NCBI GenBank assembly: GCA_030068075.1
Contig: CM057831.1
Span: 7,949,464 to 8,013,463 of the forward strand
Direction: 5' to 3'
DNA length: 64,000 bases
Source of the DNA: Paguma larvata
Lineage: Eukaryota > Chordata > Mammalia > Carnivora > Viverridae
Part shown: one piece after another, positions 36,009 to 45,755 of the stretch
Layout of the letters: the number at the start of each line of letters is the position of its first letter
Position numbering within the stretch: position 1 is the stretch's first letter
Notes under the pieces: generated by a model
The model's input: the letters and a program-made list of their open reading frames with translations, nothing else
Told to the model about the DNA's origin: nothing
Database searches by the model: none
Program-made: the position numbers and the translations under genes

Positions 36009-36216
36009 TTTTCTTTTTAATATTTACTTATTTTTTGACAGAGAGAACGACAGAGCACGAGCAAGGGAGAGGCAGAGAGAGAGAGGGAGAAAGAGAATCC
36101 CAAGCAGGCTCCAGGCTCTGAGCCGTCGGCACCCAGCCCCACTCGGGGCTCGAACTCACGAGATCACGACCTGAGCTGAAGTCGACGCTCAACCGACTGA
36201 GCCACCTGGGGGCCCC
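36009..36216 (-). mobile_element. Feliform CAN SINE
   Basis: A T-rich tail, a GA-rich block, 'aagcaggctccaggctctga', 'cactcggggctcgaactc' and the head complement 'gctcaaccgactgagccacc' ending in gcccc. The flanks 'caggaactt' and 'cagcaactt' suggest a target duplication with one mismatch. It sits immediately left of the CpG-rich block beginning near 36280. Confidence 0.93.
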
Positions 36217-36279
36217 TCAGCAACTTCGTCTTTAAAAACAGATTTTAAAACATTCAAGTTTGCACGAAGATAAACCGAT

Positions 36280-36600
36280 GCGGATGCTTCTCGAGTCAAC
36301 GGGAACTACAATCTGGTATTCTTCCTCGCGTTTCATGGAGCGACCTTAACGCGAATGAAGAATCCTCTCCCCACACGGTGACCCGACCGACCGCAGCCGG
36401 CGGGTCGCCGAAGCCAACAGAGGGGCGCGCACTCCGCCGCAAAAACCACCGGAGCGGGCGCGCCCCCGCCTCGCGGCCTTGTCGGTTCCCACGCGGCACC
36501 TGCTTCAGCGTCGCTTCCCCGGTTTTCCTGTTCCTGGAGGTTTCGTGCCGGCGCGTGCTGAGCCGGTGGTGACACAACAGCAAACAGGGAAATAAAGCAA
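36280..36600. promoter_or_regulatory. CpG-island-like block inside intron 1
   Basis: By hand count there are about 30 CpGs in 36361-36600, with high GC content, well above flanking intron. Clusters such as 'cgggcgcgcccccgcctcgc' occur. No exon, TATA box or known first exon could be assigned. It could be an alternative promoter, an enhancer, or a remnant GC-rich sequence. Confidence 0.55.
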
Positions 36601-38310
36601 GAGGTGCGCACTGAAAACCGCAAAGAGGCTGCTGAGGTTGCCACGAAAGTGATGAAATTCAACCACGCGATTGGAAGGGAGTTAAAAAAAAAAATAAATA
36701 AAAGCTCTCCTACCCGTCGTGGCGGGCCCGTGTCGCTCTGCGTCTATAGATAAAATCTGCTGCAAAAATACAGGTAGTGACATCAACCGAAGCTTAAGAG
36801 AAATAACAGGAGCCTTAAGCTGGAGGCAGAAAGCAGCAGACACAGGAAGAGCCCGGTAGAATGCGCGGGGGAAGAAGACGCAAGCAAGTGTCGCTTCTCC
36901 GTGGCCTCGTAAGGAATGTCCACGCAGCCGCCTGGACTGGGGTCCCCGTTCTATGGGGGCCGGCGGGAAGGCGCCCCGCCACCTGGACCAGGTGGTGACA
37001 TCCTTAGCAGCTGCCCCCAGGAGGAGAGGAAACTCCCTTTGAAAGCAAACCAGGACACATTTCACTCAAGAGTAAGAACCTCAGCTTGGGGGAGTTGTTT
37101 GCTAACACTCTGAGGCTTTATTGTACCCAGAATTCCAACCTGTGTGTAGATTTCCTAATAAGCCTTTATAATTTTTTTTCTCCTGGTTGGAGGGAGGGAG
37201 GGCAGGGCAGCACAATGGTCCTTGCCCCTCTGACAGCTTCTCTTCTTCCTAGTCCTTACCATATGGCGATCGCGACGGGTCGGTACTTCATTCCTCCGAC
37301 AAATTTGTTCTCGTCTGAACGCTTTCAGCATTTTTTACCACTGGTGCGCCCAGATGCCTTTACTGCGATTGGAAGCAGATCTCTGAACGGTTTTCTGTTG
37401 GGTTACTAAAGTGCAGTTTCAGAGAGAATAATGTGCTGAATTTTGGGCTCTTAAAAAAGTCGTTAGGTTTATGGGCAGTCAGGCTTGTCACATTTAGAGT
37501 GTGAATTACGTACTTCACGGAAACACAGTTAAACCCCCACAGTTGTGCACAGCCATAATTTCTGCAGAGAAAAGACCAACAATCGGGCAATTTTATTACT
37601 ACGACTTTTCATGTAGAAGATGCCAGGATCAACCCTCTCAACATCGTAAGGTAGTTTTTCTTTATTTAAAAAAAAGTTTTTTTTTTAAATAAAGAAATAG
37701 GGAAAAAAGAAGAAAACCCCTAATGGGCTACTTGCTGTTCTATTCGCTTTTCAGATTTGTCAATTTTTGAGTGACTGCCAGCACCAGGGACTCTTTGTAG
37801 CACCTTGTACTTGGGATATAATAAAAACATGAAATGATTAAAAATACTGTGAGTGTAACTGCAGAAGGGACTATATATTCTGGGCCCCAAGGAAGGCCGT
37901 TTCTTTGCAGAATCAGACAGACTCCATTTATGTTATTAAATTGTAGCACTATTCACTGTCCAGGCTGGAAGCTTCCCGACATGTCAAAAGCACGAGTATG
38001 TCCAAAGCACACATTAGAACATTAACCTTTAGAATGCTGGTATCCTCTTGCCTGATAAATCAGAACTGCAGGAAATCTATATCCTGTTCTAGAAGATGAG
38101 TTACGGGTCACAAATGCTTCTCTGTCAAAAAACTGTTTCTTTTTACCACTAATTTCCCTATGAATAAAAACAAAAAACTAGGAGGGTGGGAGAGTTCATA
38201 AGCAGAATTATTAGTGTACGTGGCAGGACTAAATAATGTAAATAATAAAAACACCAATGAAATGCTGCTTCTTTGAACCTCAGCCCAGTGCCGGGCACGA
38301 TGGTAGTGGT

Positions 38311-38548
38311 TTTTTTTTTTTTAAAGGAAAGGTTTTTATGTTTTTATTTTTTTATGTTTTATTCATTTATTTTCAGAGAGAGTGTGAACGGAGGAGGGAC
38401 TGAGAGAGACACACAGAATCTGAAGCAGGCTCCAGGCTCTGAGCTATCAGCACAGACGCCCAATGTGGGGGGCTCGGACCCACAAACCGCGAGATCATGA
38501 CCTGAGCTGAATTCGGATGCTAAACTGACTGAACCACCCAGGCGCCCC
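38311..38548 (-). mobile_element. Feliform CAN SINE
   Basis: A long T-rich tail, then 'aatctgaagcaggctccagg', 'ctctgagctatcagcacaga', a GA-poor region and the head complement 'ctgaaccacccaggcgcccc'. It lies beside the left end of a MER5A-like element. Confidence 0.93.
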
Positions 38549-38574
38549 ACTATGGCGGATGTTTTGCACACATC

Positions 38575-38783
38575 TGCCCAACTTTTTGGGGGATGCATCA
38601 GAATCACCCGGAGGGCTCACTTCCTGCCCCACCCCCCCACCCCCCAGGGTTTCTAATTTGGCAGGGCTGGGGTGGGGCCCAAGAAATTTGCATTTCTTCT
38701 AAGTTCACGGGTGGCCCCCCCCCGTGGCCCCCCCCCCCCCCCCCCGTGGCTGCTGATCCAGGGACCACACTCTGAGAACTGGC
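38575..38783 (-). mobile_element. MER5A-like hAT-Charlie fossil with expanded C runs
   Basis: Landmarks of the MER5A element in reverse: 'gatgcatcagaatcacccgg', 'agggtttctaatttggcagg', 'ggggcccaagaaatttgcat' and 'gggaccacactctgagaact'. This family is a short non-autonomous DNA transposon. The normally short C/G stretches have grown to C9 (38715-38723) and C18 (38728-38745). Confidence 0.8.
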
Positions 38784-38799
38784 ACACAAATCCTCAGGG

Positions 38800-38920
38800 A
38801 ATTCCCTCCCTCAGGTCTCTTTCACAGACAGGAAACTGAGGCTCAGAGAGAGGTGCCACGCCGCTTGCTGGCTGTATAGATGCGGACAAGATTCTGAACT
38901 TCACCGGGTCTCTGGGAGGA
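38800..38920 (-). repeat. MIR fragment
   Basis: 'gacaggaaactgaggctcag' followed by 'agagaggtgccac' and 'gcttgctggctgtatag' match the reverse complement of the MIR core, an ancient tRNA-derived SINE. It adjoins the MER5A-like copy. Confidence 0.72.
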
Positions 38921-39624
38921 TGACCATTCCCACGAGGACTTTTCTCGTGGCCACACCTTGTCCTTTCCATCTACGTGTCAGCCCCCCGACTTTATCGGGA
39001 CGCTTTCTACTTTATCGTGTCCCCTTTCTACTGCCCGTTATGAGGGCCGTATCGGCTCCGATCTGGGATCGCCAGCAGTGTTGGGACCACACGTCATCCC
39101 TGTCTTTCCATTACTCCGATATTGATAGATACGAGTCTGCGGTGATGCATTGCCCGCCCTTTCAAAGGTTACTGCCGGCAGATGCCAGGGATCAATACAG
39201 TTCTTATCTGTCACAAACCCCAAGAAAAGCACGGTCAGCGACGCTCAATGAAAGGCCTGTGAACAGGTCAAAGAGACAGCTCGGAACTGCGCCGTGTCAC
39301 CAGCGTGGGTGCCCTCGCTGCTCTCCAAGCTGGCTTTGGATCTCAACTCTCCGTTTAAGATTCGGGCCAGAGAACACGGCGGTGCTCAGAACCAGGCTCC
39401 GAACCCAGCCCTGGTTTATTTAGCCTTGCTCAATGGGGACACCAGGGCATGAGGCCAAGAGGCCACAACTCAACTTTTATGACGTGTGCCACCACGGTCA
39501 GTAAGATACCTGAGTTCTTTGGTGGCACGGGCTCGATGAATCCAAGGCGGTTTCGTAGGTTCTCTTAGACTTTTTGGTTTCCTCCATCCATCTTTTCATA
39601 GGCAAAGTCCCAGTTTGGGTTGTT

Positions 39625-39804
39625 GTAGTTGTGGTTTTAAGTTTATTTTGAGAGAGGAAGAGAGAGGGAGGGAAAAAGAGAGAGGGAGAGAGAAGAATCC
39701 CAAGCAGCCTCTGCACTATCAGCACAGAGCCCAACACGGGGCTCGAACCCACGCACCTCGAGATCATGACCCGGGCTCAACTGACGGAGCCACCCAGGCG
39801 CCCC
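39625..39804 (-). mobile_element. Feliform CAN SINE, internally deleted
   Basis: 'aagtttattttgagagagg', a GA-rich block, 'gcagcctctgcactatcagc', 'cacggggctcgaacccacg' and the head complement 'gagccacccaggcgcccc'. The 'ccaggctctgagctg' section is partly lost. Confidence 0.92.
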
Positions 39805-40632
39805 ACATCTTTTTTTATTTTTTAAGATGCTTGTAGCTCTACACGAGAAAACCACGCGATGGTTCAAGATGCCCTAGAAATCTGTTTTGGCTTCACTTTA
39901 TTTTTTTTCATTTTTAAGAACATGCAAGTCAGCTTTCTGCTTTTCTTTTCCTCCAAGGGAAGCGGTGCTTCATCTGCCGGAAGAAAACAGGCCGAGGGGC
40001 CCGGCCGGCCTGTTAGAGGCCGGCCCCTTTAAGACAGAGTAGAGCCCGAGTGCCAGGAAAGGACTGTTTCCTCAAAAGACTCCAGGCGGAAATTTTGCCA
40101 CGCAAAGGGCCCCGGCGCTCTTCTGCGTCGTTACCTCCCTCTCCCGCTCCTGGCTTGATGCCTTTCCTCCTCATTTCACCTTGGTTCCAGACTCCCATTT
40201 GCTCAGTCCTACCTCAAGCTCTGGTGCCTTAGTCAATGAACTTGCTTCTCCATCAGTCTGATCCATCCTCGAGATGACAGCTCGTCTTCACCCTCTTCTT
40301 TGAAAGCGCTTGGACTGGCTGCTCTGGCTGGGTCTTAGCACAGCCTCTAATGACCCGTGCGCACAGAATAAGCCTCGGGGGACAGGGCTTAGCCCCCTAA
40401 CGGCTCTTCCCTTCCCTGGTTTGTCGTCGGAGCATACTGTATCAGGAAGCTCCCAGTGCGGCCAGAGGGCCTCTAACTTTGTGCCCGGTGGTCCCTGAGT
40501 GGCCTGGGTCAGACCCAACTTCTCAGGGTAACGATGGCTAGGGTTGCTGGCAGGCAGGTGAACCAGCCACCTGAGGGTGGCTGACACTGACGAATGGGCC
40601 TTGCTTGTTCCCCAGGTTGAAATCAATGTTCA

Positions 40633-40852
40633 GGGGCGCCTGGGTGGCTCAGTCGGTGAAGTGTCCGACCTCGGCTCAGGTCATGATCTCGAAGTTCATG
40701 AGTTCGAGCCCTGCGTTGGGCTCTGTGCTGACGGCTGGGAGCCTGGAGCCTCCTTCACATTCTGTGTCTCCCTCTCTCTCTGCCCCTCCCCTACTCATGC
40801 TCTGTCGCTCTCTCAAAAATAAATAAATATCTAAAAAAATTATTAAAAAAAA
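40633..40852 (+). mobile_element. Feliform CAN SINE, full length
   Basis: A complete plus-strand copy from 'ggggcgcctgggtggctcag' to 'ctctcaaaaataaataaata' and an A-rich tail. The target duplication gaaatcaatgtt is at 40619-40630 and 40853-40864. Confidence 0.96.
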
Positions 40853-41329
40853 GAAATCAATGTTAAGAAAAAGATGGCCAAACGCTTTTACTGACACTAT
40901 CGGTATCCTGTAGGAATCGGTAACGCAGACTTCATCCACTTGCTACACAGGCCAACTACTTTCCAGCACTTGGAGGGACGTACAGTTTGGGAGAGGGTAC
41001 CCACCAGGTGGGCCCAGGGGCCTGAGGACGTACCTATCATAGGCACAAGTTTCTTCCTGCATAAAAATCACCGGCGGTGTTGTTTAAAAGCAAGCTGAGA
41101 AACAGGGCACAAAAATGAAGCAAATATGAAGTGACGATTTCTGCTACATGACAAGCCTTCGCCTCGCTTTCCTGAGCTCTGGAAGGACTCTCATGTTACT
41201 GAACGCATTTGTTATTCAATGACTGCAATTAGGAGTCCTGGGACCTCCACGCCAGCGATTTTAAGAATTAATATCCTTCTCGAATTTTAACTTTCCTGCT
41301 AATTATTAAATCATATATTCTGATGGAAG

Positions 41330-41660
41330 TAAAAATAAAACAAAAAAGTAGAAGAAAATCCTCTAACTCTGAGATAATTATCACTGATATTTTAGTGTAT
41401 TCCTTTTCCTCTCTCTATATGGAATGTGTGTGTGTCTAAAATGCTTATTATTAATAATCTATAGTACATTATAGATGCATCCCAGGAAAGTCCTTTAGAA
41501 ATAGTCTGAATATGTAAGAAGCGAGATGTCTACGTTTTAGGATTTAAAAAAATGCTCCAATGAAAATCCTTTTGCGTAAATATTTGTTCTCATTTCAGCG
41601 TATTTTGAGCCCATCTTTGTAACATCGAAAATTCCATGTGCTTCTATGTTTTTACTCTTC
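41330..41660 (+). repeat. Possible ancient L1 3'-UTR fragment
   Basis: 'taactctgagataattatca', 'ctgatattttagtgtattcc' and 'ttttcctctctctatatgga' recall the 3' UTR of old L1 (L1M) families. No ORF2 remnant is recognisable. Low confidence without an alignment. Confidence 0.4.
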
Positions 41661-41850
41661 GGTTTAAAAACCAGTCACCTATCTGCTTCGTGCTACCTAT
41701 TTTTTTGTCGCTAAACTGAACTCAAAACCATGATTCCAACCATGAATCCTTTCACTCCCTAACAAACTCTGTGCCATCCCTAAGGATCTGAGGCCCATAA
41801 AACAAATGACTTCTATTCTTACTTTTAAGGCATTCAGAATCTAAAAGGAT

Positions 41851-42048
41851 GGGGTGCTTGGGTGGCTCAGTCGGTTGGGCGGCCGACTTCAGCTCAGGTC
41901 ATGATCTCGCAGTCTGTGGGTTCGAACCCCGCGTCGGGCTCTGTGCTGATGGCTCAGAGCCTGGAGCCTGCTTCTGATTCTGTGTCTCCCTCTCTCTCTG
42001 CCCTTCCCCTGTTCATGCTGTGCCTCTATGTCTCTCAAAAATAAAAAA
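41851..42048 (+). mobile_element. Feliform CAN SINE, full length
   Basis: A plus-strand copy from 'ggggtgcttgggtggctcag' through 'ggttcgaaccccgcgtcggg' and 'ctcagagcctggagcctg' to 'ctctcaaaaataaaaaa'. The target duplication aatctaaaaggat is at 41838-41850 and 42049-42061. Confidence 0.96.
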
Positions 42049-44209
42049 ATCTAAAAGGATGAACTTCAGCATTTAAGTCACAGCGATGCGATTCCTATAG
42101 ATACACCGAACACACGTGAAATGAAGGGTTACAAGATGGGTTTACCCCTATTACGAAGGGCGATCAGGGAATCTCTTTATGGTATCTTTACGGTATCTCA
42201 CGACGGGGTGAAGTCCCAGCCCTGTGTGCTTCCCCAGCTCCCCACTCGGCTCAGTTCCACGCTTGTTTCAACTGCCAGGTGCCCCACCACGCTGTGCCAC
42301 CAATAGAAGCAGGCGATCAGCAACTATTTCCTCGGGATCAGGCAGTGTACGGAGCGGCCGCTTCTCTGTTTCACCACGACACCCTCCGCATTCCACACAG
42401 CGTCTGGCGACAAACATCGGAGTGAATGAATGAATGAACGAACGAGTGACTGAGTCGCTGAGAGAATTAATCTTACAGCTTCATTACCTCAAGCATTTCC
42501 TAGGCTCTTGAGAGGTCTGAAATGCCTTAAGACTTCTGGAAAAGTGGCAACAAGAGTACGGACAGTTCTCATAAACTTTCCCTCATGTTAACACCTTACC
42601 GAAGAACGGCGCGATGATCAGAGCTAAGAAATTAACATGGTACAGTGCTCGTGACCCTCCTGTGTCTGCTGGACGGGCGGAGGAATCACCGGTCACAACG
42701 TCCCGGAGAACGTCCCTCCAGTCAGGTTTGCCGTTTTCTCCTGAGGGACACGGAGGTCATGGCTTTGCGCAAGAATACCGCAGAGGCGGCGGGCCCTTCC
42801 CCGCACGTCATACCAGGCGCCACGGATGGACCAGGGTCTTCTACTGGTAACGTAAACCCTGTTCCTGTGGAAAAGGTGACGCGGGCCGGGTTTGTCCACC
42901 AGGAAATGACTACTGGTCCCCTTCCACTTGTTAAGAGTCACACTCACGGGAAAGAGGGTGTTGGAGAGGCATCAAAGAAATCGTGAACACACGTACGCGT
43001 TAGAACCACCACAGCAATGAATAAATATTTGGGGGACGATACTTGGAGGCTGTGCAACTCTCCTCTTTTCTCCTTAAATTCTCCCTCATTCATTTTAGCA
43101 CTCATGGGTGGATCTTGCCTGCAGCAATGACTACTACGGCGTTCAAGTGGCAATTTTTTGTTTCTCTCACTCCTTTGACTGAAGTTCTTCGGTGTAGAAG
43201 CGCTTTCTGCGTTCTCCTATCTACTCAGCCATTTATTTAGATGAGTACGGACTCAAATGGGTGTTTATTTTTTTCTTCACTTTATAATCCGATACGAGTG
43301 TTCTTAATATTAGTGTTCGAATTGCCTCCCCTTTGGCCGTTGGGCACTCTTTCTGTGATCCCCAGCATGACAGTTAGGGGCAACTTAAAACGAAGTTATC
43401 AGGAACCGATGGAGACAGCCGACCAGGGAAAAGGACCGAAGAGGAAATGAGCCAATTGAATGACAGTTTCGAGACAGAGTTTAGAAAAAGATAAAGAGGC
43501 AGAAAGTCCATTGTTTCCAAGTAAGAACAAGAAGAGCAGAAGATCTGGGGACCTGCTATAGTCTGTGTCTATGCATATCTTTTCTGATCCCAGCGCGACA
43601 GTTTACATTCTCCGAAGGCAGTTGGGTGGTGAGGGCACAGCACCAAGAGGGGCAAGATGAGATACAGAGTCAAATTCTAACAGACTTAGATGCTCCCTGC
43701 AGACGCTGCCTCCACCCTTATGTTTAAATACTACTCAATTAGGATCAACACTCATTTTTTATTAATGCTCTTCTGAGACAATGGCTCTTTTATCTGTGTT
43801 TTATCTTCCAGCTACATTAAGACCAAGGACACTCTCACAGAAGATCTAGAGGAGGAGACCCTGATGAATTGGGAGTTTAAAATACAAATGGAACTTCCTT
43901 TGTCAGTCTTGACTTGTTTTATTAACATCTGAAGGTTGATTCATAGCAGATTAGCAGGCGGGAGAGGGCTGTTTGTCCAATCACTTTACTTAACACACAC
44001 AATTAGAAAAAACAAACATTCAAAAAACGGCTCCCTTCTATGAGCTAATAGATGGCACCTTCGGCTCGTGAACAGACACTTCCATCGGTCATGGACCATA
44101 ACGACCAAGGACAGGTGTACCCCAAGATACTCAACACGCTCAACACAAAACAAGGTGAGGGACCTAGTTTTTTCATGAAGACAACGAAGGCTATCTGTGG
44201 TAATGATGG

Positions 44210-44365
44210 TGGGGTCAGGAGGATCGAGGCTCAAATCCTGTTTCCACTTGTACGAGCTCTGTGACCTTGACTGAGAGCCTCATGTAACCTAAGCCTCCAC
44301 TGTGCCATCTACAAAAATAGAAATATTAAGACCCAATGCGGAAGACTGACATGAGGGCTAAACAA
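44210..44365 (+). repeat. MIR fragment interrupted by a younger SINE
   Basis: 'gaggctcaaatcctgtttcc', 'gagctctgtgaccttgactg', 'cctaagcctccactgtgcca' and 'gacatgagggctaaac' follow forward MIR order. The copy stops at the CAN SINE at 44370, and no clear MIR tail is seen beyond it. Confidence 0.7.
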
Positions 44366-44369
44366 AAGG

Positions 44370-44580
44370 GGGCGGTGCCTGGGGGGCTCAGTCGGTTAAA
44401 AGTCCGACTTTGGCTCAGGTCATGATCTCACAGTTTGTGAGTTCGAGTCCCGCGACGGGCTCTGTGCTGACAGCTCAGAGCCTGGAGCCTGCTTCAGATT
44501 CTGTGTCTCCCTCTCTCTCTGCCCCTCTCCCACTCATACTCTGTTTCTCAAACAAACATAAAACACAGACACACACACGC
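44370..44580 (+). mobile_element. Feliform CAN SINE with CA-rich tail, inserted at a MIR
   Basis: A plus-strand copy from 'ggcggtgcctggggggctca' through 'gctcagagcctggagcctg' to 'gtttctcaaacaaacataaa', whose A-rich tail has become a CA-type repeat. An 8-bp duplication, acaaaagg, lies at 44362-44369 and 44581-44588. The left flank is MIR sequence. Confidence 0.94.
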
Positions 44581-45034
44581 ACAAAAGGACACACGTGCTT
44601 TGGGCCTGACAGTATAAACACTGGCTGGTATCTGATAATGACCACGAGGCCCTCTTACTGTGCTCATTTCCGCACCTACAAGCGAGGATAAGCTGGAAGT
44701 AGGGTGATGGCAGTTACCAAAACGAAACGCCATGGAGGTGAGTGAGTGGTCCTCTTTCTTCGACTCTTTGGAAGGAAACGCATACATGCAAATCGCTATG
44801 TTAGTAATGAAAAGTCAGTCGGCATTAAGGAAAACTCCAGGCATTCATTCGGCCGTGTTTGCACTTGAAACCCGCACACGGCTGCCTTCCACACTCCAAC
44901 CCCAGCCCCCTTCCTGAGTGTGCTTAGAAGAGTGTTCTCTAATTAAAACCAAGGAAGCCAAACATCCTCCTGTTTTTAGAAGTTCAACACCGAACCTGAA
45001 ATTTACTGTTTCCTCCTAAGAAAAATGAGTTTGA

Positions 45035-45105
45035 CCTCCATGAGGGGAGGAACCTGCGTGTTTTGTTCATGGTTTCTTTTCTGGGGCCCCGAAGAGTGCC
45101 TGGCT
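45035..45105 (+). repeat. L2 3'-end fragment
   Basis: 'cctccatgaggggaggaacc', 'tgttttgttcatggtttctt' and 'cgaagagtgcctggctctca' match the 3' end of LINE L2 (ctccttgagggcagggac...gtgcctggcacatag). Confidence 0.55.
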
Positions 45106-45574
45106 CTCAATCTCCCTGGGCCGCTGGTGTCTGAGGCCTAAAGGGGGCCATGCCAAATCCGGGCACCCTGCCGGGAACATCCCTGCTGTTGTATTTTTCT
45201 TCAACTCCTGCACGTTCACCACTCCTCACAGCTGCTCTGAACCCTGCCTCTGTTTGTAAAGAAAACGCTTTTCCTGTATGTGTTTTGGGTCTTCTTACAT
45301 GGCTCCGCGTCCGTCCCTTTCCCCCGTGGAAAAGATTTCTCCACCTGCGTCCTCAGCACACACGCTCCTCCTACGGCGGCCTGTCTTCAGGTGTATTTGG
45401 TCAGTCAGAAAGATGACTTACGGTGGGAACCATCAAAAAAACATAGATGCTGGACACATTTTAATTCGAAACATACAGATCTACATTCGCTGACTAATCT
45501 CTTGGGATAAAGTCCAAGGTCTTCTCTGAGGTAGTCAATCAGGTTGATTCTTGGTAAGCATATAAACCAGTAAG

Positions 45575-45755
45575 ACAGGGGGTGGGCCTCCGACGGTGGT
45601 CTCTTGACTCCAGGGTCCCATCGGGAGGAAAAGTTGTGAGGAAGGCAAATTCTCAGGCCCCCCTCCAGACCTCCCGAACCAGGAACTCTAGGGGCGGGGT
45701 CCAGCAATCAGCTTCGACACGCTGACAGGTGGACCTGGGGTCTCGAAGTCTGAGA
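45575..45755 (+). repeat. MER5A-like fragment
   Basis: 'gaggaaggcaaattctcagg', 'ctccagacctcccgaaccag' and 'gaactctaggggcggggtcc' followed by 'agcaatcagcttcgacacgc' parallel MER5A in forward order. Confidence 0.65.

Noticed and set aside
38920..39423. A 167-codon plus-strand frame
   Set aside because: Its composition is not protein-like and it lies between a MIR fragment and a SINE. No homolog is recognised.
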